The notes under the pieces were generated by a model. The model was not told the DNA's origin. It did not search any database and saw only the letters and a list, made by a program, of their open reading frames with translations. Shown here one piece after another: positions 1 through 18,713 of a stretch of DNA of 64,000 bases; the first letter of the stretch is position 1, and every line of letters starts with the position of its first letter. The translations under genes were made by a program, and so were the position numbers. The DNA lies in contig NC_051097.1 of NCBI RefSeq assembly GCF_901709675.1, forward strand, positions 6,736,039 through 6,800,038, given 5' to 3'. The stretch is from Syngnathus acus (taxonomy: Eukaryota > Chordata > Actinopteri > Syngnathiformes > Syngnathidae).

Positions 1-534
1 GCAATCTTAGAAGATATTTATTTTTTAGATTGAAAGTCTAAAAAGTTTTGAATTTGCAGAACATTGCGTTCTTAGTATTAATTTTAACAATTTCTTTAAT
101 GTAACATACAACATAAAAATACTAATGCCTATAGATTTATTATGAATAATAGTATTTAATTTAAAATTAGAAGAAACAAAAATATCAATAGGGTAGGTGG
201 AAATTATTTTTTGGAGCTGTCATTTCATATTTCATTTGATGGCATCGGTGTAGTTAACCCAGTTATTGTCATCCTCAGGGCATCAGTGTGATCTTCAATG
301 TTGCTCTCGCACTTCTCAAGGTAACATTTATAGCTTATTTGTATTTCACTGATTTATTTACTATGTCCATTTCGAACAAACAATTTATTCCCAAAATGCG
401 ACATATATAGTAAATATACTCCAGAGTGACTAATGATTCATTTTCGACTAGTACAACTTATACTCATAAATACAGTTACACTTCTGGTCTTCCTTGGAAA
501 TGGAAAATCTCACCCATTTCTTCTTTTTCCTCAG

Positions 535-6214
<5,680 letters not shown>

Positions 6215-6375
6215 CCCGCCGGGGTCTCGTTTGCGTCAGCCGAACTTGAACGCTTCTCGCCGGGGTGGCTATCACTACTACGGAGCGCTCTTGGCCACGT
6301 TCCACCTTTTTTTCCCCCCCGCCCCGTTTGAGGCCCAACAAGACTACAGCCAAGTGCACTGAGGCCTAGATTAAA

Positions 6376-6389
6376 AATAAATAAATAAA
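6376..6389 (+). promoter_or_regulatory. Overlapping AATAAA poly(A) signals, possible rabgap1 proximal 3' end
   Basis: Three overlapping AATAAA hexamers (6376, 6380, 6384) lie about 165 nt after the rabgap1 stop, with a GU-rich stretch around 6435-6455. This could end a short 3'UTR. It may instead be a simple AAAT repeat inside a longer 3'UTR, since mammalian RABGAP1 3'UTRs are longer; another AATAAA lies at 7938. Confidence 0.4.
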
Positions 6390-6867
6390 ATAATCGTTGC
6401 CACTCCCCCTTCCAGTGGTCACACATACATACACTGTTTGGTTTGTGCCCTTGTTACTGCTGATATGAATCAACATGAGGAGGATGGTAGGATATCTGTA
6501 ACCATGGTAACGTGACAGACGCACACACTCCCTCCTTCCTCGCTTCCTCCCTTAAGAGAAAACAAAAAACTACTGGCACAAACTAAAAAGTTTTCGGTAC
6601 AAGACATTATAGATGCTTTTTTTTGTTTTTGTAACATACAACTTCCTTTTTCCTATGTACAGGTATGTTCATAAATGTGCTTCTATATGAAGAGTGTGTG
6701 TAAGCGTGAATGCCTAAGTAATGGACTGAATGAAAATGTGTAGTGTAGGAAATACGGAGAGAAAAAGCACTAATGCATGCATGGACGAGAAAACGTATTC
6801 AGTGTTTAATGTAGCCAACGCGATTCATTCACAAGCATAACAAAACTGCTTTCATTTGTTTATGTCT

Positions 6868-6975
6868 GGTTGCTATGGCGATGTGAATGATTGTATGTGC
6901 CCTGATGTGTGGACTGGCGACCAGTCCTGGGTGTATCCCCCGCGTCTTGCCTAACGTCAGCTGATAAAGATCATT
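6868..6975 (+). mobile_element. Teleost SINE tail fragment
   Basis: GACTGGCGACCAGTCCTGGG followed by TGTATCCCCCGCGTCTTGCC and GTCAGCTGATA matches the widespread fish SINE 3' body (GGCTGGCGACCAGTCCAGGG-type). The same body occurs at 27384-27640, and a poorer relative at 54330-54435. Confidence 0.7.
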
Positions 6976-9536
6976 TTCATACTTGATGTCATGTAATTTT
7001 AACGGACGGCTCTCGACTTCCTGTTTTCCAAGCATTTTTAAAAAATGTCAGACGGTCCCTTAGTTACACTGATCAATAGCAACATTTAATCAAAGATGGA
7101 TTTGTGTGCCTGTTTTTGTATTCTTTAACGCTTATTTCCAAACTGTTTTACTTTTTTTCGTAGCCCAACGGGTTTTGTTTTTTTTTACGCTGATTTCCAA
7201 AATGCTTTGCTTTTTTGTAGCCCATCGGGAGATTTTTTTTCATTTTTTGGTTTGCCCTATAAAAGTTTGCACAGTACGGATTTTACCATCCACTGCAATT
7301 TATAGCTTTGACCTTCCAGAAAAAAGTCCACCTGGTGAATTCATAAATATGACATAATATATTGCAATATTATTTTTATTCTTAATTATGAAAACCTGAT
7401 GTGCTAGTGCAAAAAAAAAAAAAATCAGATTTGGAAATCAGCAGCTCAAAAACAAAGCTTCCTTGCAATTCTGATTTTTTTTTAAAATTGTTGGCCACTG
7501 TAAACCGTCTCTATGCATCTTCCAGTCATATGCTAACCCCATACCAAATGTCAGCCTGCTAATAACATTTTTCCTTCGGTAAAACATTCCCAAGCATGCT
7601 TCCAGTCCTTCAAGTGGCAGCTCTGCAAATGCCACACACCGTAACCTTCATGAAAATGGATGATGCTTGTTTGGGGTCCTCATGCACGAAAGACATCCCC
7701 CCGTGTGTGTGTGTGCACTTATTGAACCCCCCCCCCCTCCTTACTTCCTAGCGCCACCTGCTCTCTGACCTTTGAACTTAGGAGATACTTTAAAGTGCAG
7801 GGTGGATGAGCTGACTGACATTCTTGACTGCGCCACACACACATTGGAGTCTGCACACATTCAAGAAGGGAAAATACCTATTGATGGCACACTGACATTA
7901 CATAACAAATTTTACTTAGCAAAAATTGACGACTACTAATAAAGGAGGTCCTCAGTTTGAATCCATCATTATGGCGAGCGATGAACTACGTAGGAGGATC
8001 TGAAAGTGACGACATTTGCGCTACACAAAAGATTATAGTAACGCTGGTTAAACACGCTTTTGTTATTCTAATTACAATATGCCATTTACTCCACCACAGG
8101 AGACCTTTCAATAAGAAAAGCGTTTGCGTTATTCATTTCTTCGGAGACAAATAGTTTTCAACCCTAAGTGCCCTGTCGACAGAGGTAGTCATTTATTTCC
8201 AGTTGCATTCATATGTCATATTATTTATGATGCCTCCATCCAACAAGATTTAAAAAAAACAAAAAAAAACACCCATATTGATGAGTAAGGGTGTGCTGTA
8301 TTTGAATAGGGGTGTGTAGACTTTTTCTATCCACTGTGTTTTGGAAGTGACTGCCGGTCTACGTTAGCGGTAAGAATTTTAAACACCTCATTAGCAGTGT
8401 GTTTGCGTTCGTCATTGCTCACGCGCCAACTTGGCCTCGGCTCTCAGTCGGGAAATCAGCGAGCTGGAATATTGTTTGTTATTTTCTTCACTCATGATGT
8501 GAGGTCGCTTATTGCTCAACAGATGGAAGGATATAGCTCGCTCGCTCACACATACTTTGATTGACGCGCACAAACGAAACACGTGAAATGTTGTTTTTCT
8601 GGTCTCGTACACAACTGCAAAGAATTTGCATACTCAATAAACAAGACATATTCACCTTCTCTTTCATTGGAACCTTCAGAGAGTTATTAAGGCACAACAT
8701 GTCACTTGTAGTTCAATACAATGAAAATATGAGCTATTCATATTGTGATTTGCTCGTAAAATTCGGCTCGGTTTGAAGTATCGGCACAGCGGTGAACCTC
8801 TGGAGACGGAGATTCGTGCTTGATTTGTAATCAATAGCCGTGTGGAATGAAATTTTTTTTTGGTGGCTAGGATACAAACTTCCTCAGGTTGAGTTGCCTA
8901 AGTGGCGCTTTCACAGCTTTGCATCACCCAGCCAGTGCTTCATTTTAATTAGTCCCGGTGTGCTGCCATTTTTAATTGTAAGGCTTTTTAAAAAATTGAC
9001 TGCAATAGCAGACTATTGATTTTTTTTTTTGGTGAATTCAGTCCAATTATTTTCTAAATTCTGCTTTATATAAATGGACTTTATTATACTTATTTCTCTT
9101 CAACTTAAAAATTGAGTATTTTTCTCTCAGTTGTATTTTGTTTGGCAGGTGCGCACTGCTTCTGTCGAATGTTGAAGCAAATGTGCGACATTATCCAAAT
9201 TTAGATTTCCTTACGCCGATGTATTTTTTTTGTTTTTCACACTTACAGTGTCAAATCTTCGTGATAGCACCACGTGACTTTGAGACTTGACGTAGGCGTG
9301 AATAGCACTGTTGCATTACCGGATTCGTGTGTGTGTGCGTGTTGCAAATGCGTCAAGCCTTGGGTAGGGGTAAGGGTGGGGGGCCACCAATCTGGTCTCA
9401 CCTTACCGTCACCTGTCACAGACAACAGATGTTCACACCAGAGGATTATTGAGCCACTCAACACCACATTGTGTGTTGTGTTGGCTTTGTGAGTTGGCAT
9501 ACTGTTCATCCATGCGATATTAATTACACTGCCTGT

Positions 9537-9660
9537 TATGATGGTGGTTAAGCAGATCGGTCTTAAAGTTTTGAGGTACTGGGTTTGAATCTTGGCTCTG
9601 TGCTTCCTTCTCAGGAGCCAAATGTGGTACCCACTAGTCCACAGTGCGGATGTTTCCAGG
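9537..9660 (+). mobile_element. Degenerate tRNA-derived SINE head
   Basis: GTGGTTAAGCAGATCGGTCT followed about 25 nt later by GGGTTTGAATCTTGG looks like decayed pol III A and B boxes of a fish tRNA-derived SINE (consensus B box GGTTCGAATC). It is too diverged to be a functional tRNA. Confidence 0.5.
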
Positions 9661-10341
9661 TTCTGTTGAACTCCAACAAGAGAGATCCCGCCCTTTTTTT
9701 ATTTTTTATTATAAGGACAGCTGCACCCACACACACACCCTTTGAGGTCTCTATTTAAGAATACACACATTTTTTTCTGCTGGGCGGATCGGTTCACCTG
9801 TGTGACACCTCCGTAATATTTGGGATGGTATTCCAGGATAATCATAAAAAGATTGATTATAGCTTTGTTGGCAGAGACAAGTTATCTTGCCTGGACTATC
9901 ATGAGGAAACTTTTTAAATTGGAAACTAAATTAGAAAAGGTTTGGTAGTCGCAAGCACTTAAATCATGCTTGTATGATTGATAGGACAAAGAATAGTGAG
10001 GGGGAGAGAGAAAAAAAAATGGCCGCATCATGAAAGGCAGATGAATATTTTGGCTGCCTGTGTGTGTGTTGGTGAGCGTCCACCTTCATGTGGTGACACC
10101 ACCATCTGCTGCCTGTCCGTGCAGGTTCTGTCCAACTCAGCAAGACGCTCCTCTTATGTCCCACACATCCAGGTGGCATCTCACCAAATGAATCAACCCT
10201 GTTCTCCACATAGGCCGTCCGTCTGTTTGGTTCCACGTCATCCGCGGAACCAACCAACCAACGGGTCCAATAACGGCTGTGCTCATGTAGTTGAATAAGA
10301 AAAAAATGTAAAGAGGTGTCAGATGGTAGGCGTTTGCAAAA

Positions 10342-10357
10342 GGGGGGGGGGGGGGGG
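10342..10357 (+). repeat. Poly-G run of 16
   Basis: Sixteen consecutive guanines follow GCAAAA. Similar G or C runs occur at 16548-16562, 33025-33038 and 53545-53561. They are typical slippage tracts of fish genomes, and length may be unreliable in assembly. Confidence 0.9.
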
Positions 10358-11539
10358 CAGGGGAGGAGGGGACGGTTGCTCTCGTCTCATCTTTTGTTCT
10401 CCTGGATATTAAGCCCGTCGTCACCCTGCAAGTCCGTAAGCCGCGGCAACTCCTCCATTGTAAGTCAGTGAAACCTTTGAAGTCCAACACAATACGCGAT
10501 GCTGTTTGACCTCTCGGATTTGTTTTCCTCAAAGAGAATAATGGAAATGGTACTAATTAGTTCCAGGATTAAATTATAGCCATCACAAAATGTTATTTAT
10601 GTAATTAATGCAATGTGGGTAAGCCAAGTGAAGGTAACCTTTTTTTTTTATAGTGGAGAAAATATTATAGAACACTTAAAACTGGAGGTTTAAATTTGGT
10701 TGAAATCACTTAATTTTTTTATGTGACATGTGGTAGACACATCAAACACAAAAAATATCTTCTCCATGCTACCAAACAATTGACAAATTTGAGGAAAAAA
10801 AAATACACTTTGTGGGAATCGTGTTCTAATGTCACTGCCAATCACATTTCAAATCATCCTATTCCAGGAGCATTCAACTTTTGATTTCCCACTGACCATA
10901 AATGGTAACTTTGTAAGGTTTTTCAGCAATGGCAATTGTGTCAGATTGTGCGCAGTCAATTATAAATAACCTCGATTGCCCTAAAAAAAAACTCAGCGTG
11001 CTTCCAATTCCAGCCAAAAACAGTAAAGGGAGGAAACACACATACATCAGTGCCAAGAGCCTGGAGGACAGTGGGGAGGGCAGTGGAGGGATTTATAGCT
11101 ACATGTCACATATACAATGGTAAATGTTGCACACAAGTAAATAAAGGCCTTGAATATTGCTACCGTTATGGTTGATGAGACCGGCTCGAGCCGACCAGCA
11201 TCTGCAACCCACATGAAATCTAAAAATATTCCAGCACCATTGACTGCTGCTGTGCGGTGGCCTCGGTGGCTAGAGGAGTAAGTGCATACGTATAGTATGT
11301 TTGTGCGCATGACTTATAGTGGGAATGGTGAAAGGCATTTAGTTTGTTGACAGGCCATAGCCGCAGCTATGCTATTAAAATAAAAAGAGGGGTTTTTTTC
11401 AAGCCTAAGTGTTGACAATAAAACTGCATGGATGCATGCAGTGGGGAAAATGATTGAACTCTTAAAAGAGAGATATTATGCTTTGAAACAATAGTTCTGC
11501 TATATGGGCAATCATCTTCCACATTGGGATAAACAGGTG

Positions 11540-11770
11540 AATCCTTCTGGCCACTGGCGGAGCTAGGATTTTTTTTTCCCTTGGGGGGGTCATGGGGTGG
11601 CCAAAGAGATCTCAGGGGGTCTGCAAAACAAAATCAAACAAAATAATGTTTTACCATTCCCCCCAAAAAATACTTCATTATATTTTGCCTACAAGGGAGG
11701 GGGCGGGTGTAAATTTGGGGGGGAAAAAATCCCAGAAAAATGGGTGGCGGGGTCCAAGCAAATTAAATTC
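11540..11770. mobile_element. hAT-like element fragment with GGCGGAGCTAGG terminus
   Basis: CCACTGGCGGAGCTAGGA followed by a T run and a G-rich body resembles the CAGTGGCGGAGCTAG-type terminus of a common fish non-autonomous DNA transposon. A matching inverted end (GCTAGCGCCGACAGTG) lies at 33038-33055. The internal sequence is decayed. Confidence 0.4.
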
Positions 11771-12189
11771 ACTGTTACGCAGGCTTGTTTTATTCGCTAA
11801 TATTAATATATAAAATGTATACAGTACCCTTCAATGTGACTGAATGGGACAAGAGATTTGAATATGATCATTTGGGGAAATGTGAGGTATTTTGTTCACC
11901 AACTGAATGCACAAACTGATGTCTGCAGTTGTTTGTTTACATTCAATGTAATGTGACATTTTGTTTAATCACATCACAATTAAGAATGCAGACACCTTTT
12001 AACTACCATGACCTCAATTTGATCCTTGCAAAATATAATAATACACACATACACACACAAGCAGACTGCAGCAGTGTCACTGTGTGTCTGTCAGTGCGTC
12101 CCAGCGTGCAGGTGCGATCAGATTGACAGACGGCCCGTGTCTCCCGTCCAATTAGAAACCACAAGCGTGACCACGTGAACAAATCCCGT

Positions 12190-12312
12190 CGCGTGAATTT
12201 CCGTCGGAGTGGCAAGGAAGCAGGAGCAGCAGCAGCAGCAGCAGCAGCAGCTCTGCATAGTGGAGGGAAATAACCGCAAAGCTTGCTCGAACCGCGAGGG
12301 ACATCCGAACAG
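12190..12312 (+). other. Candidate alternative 5' untranslated exon (upstream of strbp)
   Basis: A GC-richer purine-loaded segment containing a CAG repeat ends in GAACAG|GTAACC, a good splice donor. It lies about 1.2 kb upstream of the stronger NRF1 promoter. It could be an alternative strbp first exon or the first exon of a non-coding transcript. The 5' boundary is a guess. Confidence 0.3.
12226..12251 (+). repeat. (CAG)n microsatellite, about nine units
   Basis: CAG/AGC units run without interruption after AAGCAGGAG. The tract sits inside the candidate 5' untranslated exon ending at 12312. Confidence 0.9.
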
Positions 12313-12914
12313 GTAACCTGCTTCTTTTCTTTTTATTTGCATGTACACGTTGGCACATGTGGTTGTCCGGCTCAGGTTGGGCTCTGCTGGGACAGTGGGG
12401 AGGGTGGGGAGGGGGTCTCGGTGGTACCATGCTGGTTTTCCCCGGATGATTCACGGACAGGACTCGGATTCAGAGCATCATCTACCGCTTGCACTTGCGC
12501 ATTCGTGCAAGCCCACCACCCTCTCATCCACCATCGCATGCACTCGTGTCGAGGCTATTGATAGTTGATAGAAGCCTTGTAATCCTTCCCATCCTCCCCA
12601 CTGATCTACCGGAACGCTCACCTCTTTGCACATGACGAGAATGTTGCCTGAACTTTATTTTGCCCCAAGATGAGTTTTAAATGCATGGATTGACACTGAT
12701 CTGTGGATGCTGAGGGGTGCGTGGTATATGTGTGCGCGTGCGTGTGTGCTGCTTGCATAAAACCATGCAGGGGAGCAGAGTCAAGCTGAATTATTTATGA
12801 CTGTCTGAGAGAAGAAGATGCTCCCCCTCGGATCAAAACAAATGAGAAATGCTCCTTTTCACACATTCCAGGGACATTACTTTTTGCTTGCTTGTGCACA
12901 AAAGCAAGCTGTTG

Positions 12915-12917
<3 letters not shown>

Positions 12918-12999
<82 letters not shown>

Positions 13000-13000
13000 A
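12918..13000 (+). repeat. (GA)n microsatellite, about 83 bp
   Basis: A nearly perfect GA dinucleotide tract, interrupted once by GAAAGAG near 12983. It lies between the two candidate strbp first exons, 0.4 kb upstream of the NRF1 promoter. Confidence 0.95.
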
Positions 13001-13389
13001 TACCCCCAATTTAATCACCACTTATCTTCAAATGGAGACTAGCTTGCGCAATTCACTATTAAATAAACGCACCAAGCATACAGTATGTGGGTCAATATGA
13101 AGTGCCTCACTCAGTCGTCAATACCAGTGTAACAAAGTATCTGAAAATGTGAATTTTTCCAATTTATACGTTATTTTTCTTTGGTTATACGTGATTTGGA
13201 CATTTCGCACTGCTCTGCTAGCTTTAGTTTGCTTAATAACTGGTTTAATTATAAAATTATTGGCCACCCTTGGGAGGTCTCAAAGAACACATTATGGTAA
13301 TATTGACCCATTAATAAATTAGTTCACCCTAGTTATTAGATTTATATGTTACACGTTTTTAACGCTCTTAAACGCGCAGAAATATATAT

Positions 13390-13445
13390 ATGGAGCGTGA
13401 GCGCATATGCGCTGAATCCGAGCGAGCAGGTTGTGCGCATGCGCA
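13390..13445 (+). promoter_or_regulatory. Probable strbp core promoter with NRF1 palindrome
   Basis: TGCGCATGCGCA at 13434-13445 is a perfect match to the NRF1 consensus (YGCGCAYGCGCR) and is self-complementary. Thirty bases upstream AGCGCATATGCGCT (13400-13413) is a second, 14-bp palindrome of related form. The segment and the 250 bp after it are CpG-rich against an AT-rich background and lead to a strong splice donor at 13698. NRF1-driven CpG promoters are typical of housekeeping genes. Assignment to strbp is inferred from position and strand. Confidence 0.65.
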
Positions 13446-13697
13446 CTCCTTGCGCCATTCATCTCAAGGGAACCTCAGCTTAGTGTTCCGGAGGCAGAAG
13501 GAGAAACCAGCAGGCGGCACCGGGCTCTCGCTCCTCGCAGCCGACTTGGCCACTATTCGTAGCACTTGTGGACATTGACACCTCTTCTTCTTTGTTATGA
13601 TCGGGAGTGTTTATTTTTCAGAGTAATTTTTAACCAGCTTGGATTCTACGTTGGTTTGGTGCCGACGTCTTCCACCCTGTCCGGCGCAGCAAACGCC
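13446..13697 (+). other. strbp: Probable strbp first (untranslated) exon
   Basis: GC-rich sequence just downstream of the NRF1 palindrome ends at AACGCC|GTAAGT, a near-consensus donor. No start codon that could give the strbp N-terminus is seen, so it is taken as 5'UTR. The left edge is approximate because the transcription start cannot be read from sequence. Confidence 0.55.
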
Positions 13698-16600
13698 GTA
13701 AGTTATTGCATTTGAATCCGGACAGGCTTGTTTGAATGAAAATGCAACTTTTAATTGCAATATTTTAAAGCTTATTTCTTGATGTTATTCTATTATCGTC
13801 TCCCCTTGCTTTCGTTTTTGAGTACTTGCGCGCTTTTCCGCGTCGGAAAGAAAAAAAAAAAAAAAAGAGGAAGCAGACCTAAAGTCATCAAGGTTTATGT
13901 TGCAACTTCAAAACAGTTGAAATTGCCTTGTGCAAAAATGTTAAATAGCAGTTGCAGAGCCGGAAATGGCTTAAAATGAATCTTGCACTGCAGGTGTTTT
14001 GACGCTGCACTTCCGCACCACGCTGTCAAATCCTTGTAACCTAAATTAGAGACAGCTGCTCTCGTCGTGCAGATTTGGTTTATTTGCTTCCTTATGTCAC
14101 CCTTCTTTGGATCGGATTTTAAATCATTTCAATAATAGCACGCGCAATTTGACAACGTTGAATTGATTTTCTTACTTCATCTTTTCATCACCCCTGGAGA
14201 AATGCTGAATTGCACTCTTTGCCTTGTTAAACCAGCTTGTTGGCATACCTGTGCACTTGAACTAAGGTTGGGAAATGAATGGCAATTCTAGAAAACGCCC
14301 AGATTCAAAGTCTCAAAATGTGCAGCCCAAAAATACAAAAGTGTCTATTGTCTGTTTCGTAAATTCACAGCTTGGTATATGAATAAGATGGCGTGCAAAA
14401 TCCCAATGCTTAGTTAATTCTCAATGTGGTTCTGATCATTTAAATCACTTGTGTTGGAGTAGGGGGCCGAACTTCGGCGCCCCTGCAGTAGTAGAACCGG
14501 GGCTCCCTCTAATGGTCGGAGAAAGAACCACTGTCTAATGACAGTTCAGTTATGTTTCACTTTTTATTTAGTACATTTGCATTTTAATTCAACGCTGCGT
14601 CCAAAAATATTTTGTGTTTTCCAATATTAAGAATAGAGGCCTATGAGTATTATTATGTTGTCTGTCTGCATGTTTTGCTACCGTTTGTGTTCAAGTACAA
14701 GTAAAGGTCAATGTTGATGTTAGCCGGCCAATGGCATTTCCTGTTATGTGTTAGCATTAAGCTAGCAGACTTTTGTAAGGCAAATTAAGGTTATATATGT
14801 GTGGAATGGAGATTTTTGAGCTCTTGTGCAAGCATGTAAAAAAAAAAGTTAGCCACAAATGGCCAGTTAATAGCACAGAGGGTTAATTATTGAGTCAATT
14901 ATATTTTAACGCATTTTTGTGACTGGCCGTCTGTGTTGGCTTAGTGACTAATGACTTGTTTCCTTTTGGGTTATTTTGGTTAGCTCCAGCCGTCCCCCGA
15001 CACGCAAGCAGTCACACCTGCCCCGCTTATGTCGAAATGTGGGGTGTCTTTGTTTTGGCCCCGCTGCCCTGGCCTCAGATTTATGTATAGGCTGTTTGGT
15101 TGTCGCTTGTTGCAAGTCATTCAATGTTGCTCTTGTGGTGTGCACTGCGGATGCTGTTCATGTGGAGCTGACTGGTTTAGGTCTGGTTTATTTTGCGCCT
15201 CTGTTCATATTTGATTTTCCATTTTTACTTCTACAATCGGGATTTCTATGAAGACTTCTACTCGGGACTCCTGATTTACTGTCTCGTGTTTATTTATTCA
15301 ACAACAGTGTGTTTATTTAAGATGATTTCTTTGCACACACGCATGTGTTAAGAGTGAAGCGACACCCTGATCCCTTCGCTACAGAAAATTATTGCTTTTG
15401 TGCTTCATAATATTTTTCAGTTGAGTGTCATTTTTAGCATTTTACTTAAAGGAGACGTAAAGTATTTTTTTTTTTTTTTTACAACATGTTGGCCCAACTA
15501 GTCTAAAAACGGCCTTCTGGTTAATATTGCGTTTGTAGAACACTAATTGAGTCTTGGCTTCTCTTGCAGCGGATGTTTGAGGAGTTTCTTCCATGACTGC
15601 TTTGATTGTTTTAAATCAGTCGCCGGTGGACATTGATTTCCACTCGTCAAAGCCAAAATAAATGACATGTTGTTAACCCTTGCCCCTGTTATATGTTACT
15701 GCGTAATCCATCGGCGCTAAAATGTTTTCCTGTGCTACATAAGGTGTTTTTATTTTTTGGAATGACATTGAACCGCGATCATATTGGATGGTTGCATTTG
15801 AAGATGGATTTATCCAGCAGAACTGACCACGACCCAGCTCGACAGATTAAGGACATGAAATTGGCATGGCATATTGTAGAAAGGCGTCCACTGTCCAACT
15901 GATACCCGCGTTGAAGGCAAATACTCGCTTTCAATCCCGTTTCGGATTAATTCATGTCCTGCTTTAGACAGGTTGGCATGTCGGAGAGTGATACGGCACA
16001 GCGACACGCACTCGCTGGGTGTCTGTCAGCGAAACCGGAGTGTGCCCAGCAGCTCTCAAATTTTAGCACACGCCAGCACACTTCCATCTCATCTGGCTGG
16101 GATAACGTAGCGCTAATTCAATTGGCCGCCGCTGTAGTAAAAGCCTTCCTAATTGGCCGACACGGCAGCTGGCTGCTAAGGCTCCGGTAAGCACGTCGGG
16201 GAGTTGGCAGAAGGTCCCAGTGGTGCCAAGCAGGAAAGGGTAAACAAAGGGTAGATGACGTGACCGTGCCGTGTTATTTACGCTGTTCAACATGACAAAC
16301 AACACACACACATTCCTCCATCTGATCATATCTCATTTCATTTGTTAATTGAAGTCACCCCCCCTCCCTTCCACTTCCTCAGAAGCAGCCTTGCTTGCTT
16401 TTGTCACACCAGCATGTCTCAGGAAACATCTTTCCAACGGATTCAGGAATGAAGCCGTGATCTCTTTCCCCCCCCAACTGCCACTGCAGCAGTTCCTGTT
16501 TCCTTTCACCTCAGTGAGGAATCCAGCAGTGACATAGACAAGGGATAGGGGGGGGGGGGGGGAGTCACAGAGTGTGGAAGGTTGCCCATGTAAGGTTTCC

Positions 16601-18688
16601 TGCACCTCACGCAAAACCTTGAACCAAACTTCCCTGGCTGTTCTCATGAACTTCGACTTAAGCGTGTTTTCTTAACATGACGTATATCAAGACATGCATA
16701 CATTAAGTCTAGCTTATAATTTATCAGGATGTTATGTTAACATGTGAGCATAACTATGATGTTTCACCTTATATGTTAGCATTATGCTAACAGGATATTG
16801 AAGTTCCAATGTATTAAATAACGGCACAAATGCTAAAATGGCTGGAAAGCACACACATAGATGAGATAGAACTGTAATAAAACAATCCCAGCGTTTATCT
16901 TATACTGCAATGATAGTTGGCTTTATTAAAAACATTCTTCTTGTCACTGCTGGCACCAAATATTAGAAAGTGTTGGCAGTTTAGATGTGACAAAAAATAT
17001 GTATTTTTTTTCCCCCCAATATTTCTAATGGCTATAGAATGTCATGGTATATTTAAAAACATCGGGCGTATTGATTTCATATTTATCCGTTGTCAAATTT
17101 GAGCTTCCCCCTCCCTGTTGACATGTGACATGAATCAAAATGTTGCGTTTCTGAAGCACAATTGGGACGTGAGGCGTTGAAGGGAGGAATGTGTTTACTG
17201 TGACAGTTGGATATGCTGTCGGCGATCCAATCTGTGCTATCACTTTTCTGCTGTGCCTCACTCTGTCGGTGCTTGCACAAGCTTCTCACACGCTGTTGGT
17301 GTCTTCTAACACACTGTATACACATCTTGATAACCCATTTAAACAGGTTCCTGTCTCCGAGCGGGGCTCTCCATTTTTTTTTTTTTTCTTTTGTCACCTT
17401 CGACCACTTCCTCTTTTTGCTTTGCTACTGTGTCGAAAAGAGCTTAGAGCAGGGAAATCATAGCTTACCCTAATTCAGGCTTCCTGGAAGACCTTAAAGC
17501 AAGCAGACCAAGTTCGGACTCCAACTGGATGTTTGCCAGTTTGAATCCTGTTATGGTTAACTGTACTCCTGTCGTAGTGCCGCAGAGCAAGGCACCGCTC
17601 AGAAAATAATTCTAAAATACTTTTTGTTTTCCGTGATGCTAACGACAGTTTCCTCTCCGCCGCTGTGACCTCTTGACTGTTGTCAGCCGATGAATTGTCG
17701 CTTTCATGTTAAGCTGTGGCGAAATGCCCCCATAATTGGTCGTGCAGATTATCAGCGAGGTTCCCTGCGTGTGTGTGTGTGTGCGTGTGTGTGTGTAAAT
17801 TGCCTTTATCTGATTAGGACATTTATCTAATAAAGGACGATTTATGGCATTGGGCTCTCTCCGCTCTGCACACGCAAGAGTAGAGATAGGTAGAGCCATT
17901 AAAGCAACGTGCTTCTCTGTTTACTATTGACAAAAATATGGATGGCAAGAAGCAGTTCTTTTTTTCTGGACAGAGATTTGTTTGGCTATTAACTGGCCCA
18001 TTGCCATTTTTCGGAGGAAATACGGTGAATGCGTCGTTCTTGGCTCGTATATACCGAAAGCTGTACTTGCTTTATTTACTGTAGGGAGGAAAATCTAACT
18101 CAGTGGAAGCAACAGAGCATGTACACAGCCCTACAAACGAACAAGGCTGGCACTGAAGCTTAGCCGTATTTCTCCAGAGATCTTTTGGAGCCGTATCGTC
18201 GTCTCACTTCAGCGCGCACATCCGCTTCGGCCTGCCTCGCGCACAGGCCGCCGTCACTCGGTTACTTGTTTGTTTTTTTAAGTGGACTATCAACAAGTCA
18301 AAACATCTCCTTATATTTGTTATGAGTCATGTTATTGAGCAAATGGAGGGGAAAAAAATAACCTTCGGTGGATGTTTATTCAAATTTTAAAGCTACAATA
18401 TAGCCACAAGTTTAAAAGACTGGTTGTAAGCTAGCTTTTTTTTAGCTAGGTTGTTCCTACAAGCTATTATAAGTTCCATTTTTGGTTGTATGTTTATCTT
18501 CACATTTTTTTTCCCTTTATGTCGTAACTGGCACCATTTTGTGGTGGAATCACCAAAAAAAAGGCCAAACACACTTGTGGGGTTAATTCCGCATATAGCT
18601 GACTTGACTGCGACCGCTATGTTAGCGTCGGTCTTTTCATAATGTCGCAAGCCTTCGCTCACTCACCCACAAATGACTCATTGATCCG

Positions 18689-18713
18689 CAGCCTTGACAC
18701 TTTGTCAAGGCTG
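18689..18713. repeat. Perfect 11-bp inverted repeat with 3-nt loop
   Basis: CAGCCTTGACA is followed by CTT and then TGTCAAGGCTG, its exact reverse complement. It could form a short hairpin or bind a dimeric protein. It lies inside the putative strbp first intron. Confidence 0.9.

Larger units (their letters stand above)
6215..12200. other. rabgap1 3'UTR and intergenic spacer, no gene recognised
   Basis: After the rabgap1 stop I see about 6 kb of AT-rich sequence with homopolymer runs and degenerate SINE pieces (see 6868 and 9537). No reading frame here resembles a known protein, and none has a supported splice context. How far the 3'UTR extends cannot be told from sequence. Confidence 0.6.

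Noticed and set aside
9537-9620. tRNA gene
   Set aside because: The A and B box-like words are decayed and no cloverleaf can be completed; a SINE head explains it better.
17500-17600. Second SINE head (AGTTTGAATCCTGTTATGG)
   Set aside because: Only the B box-like word is visible; not enough to call an element.
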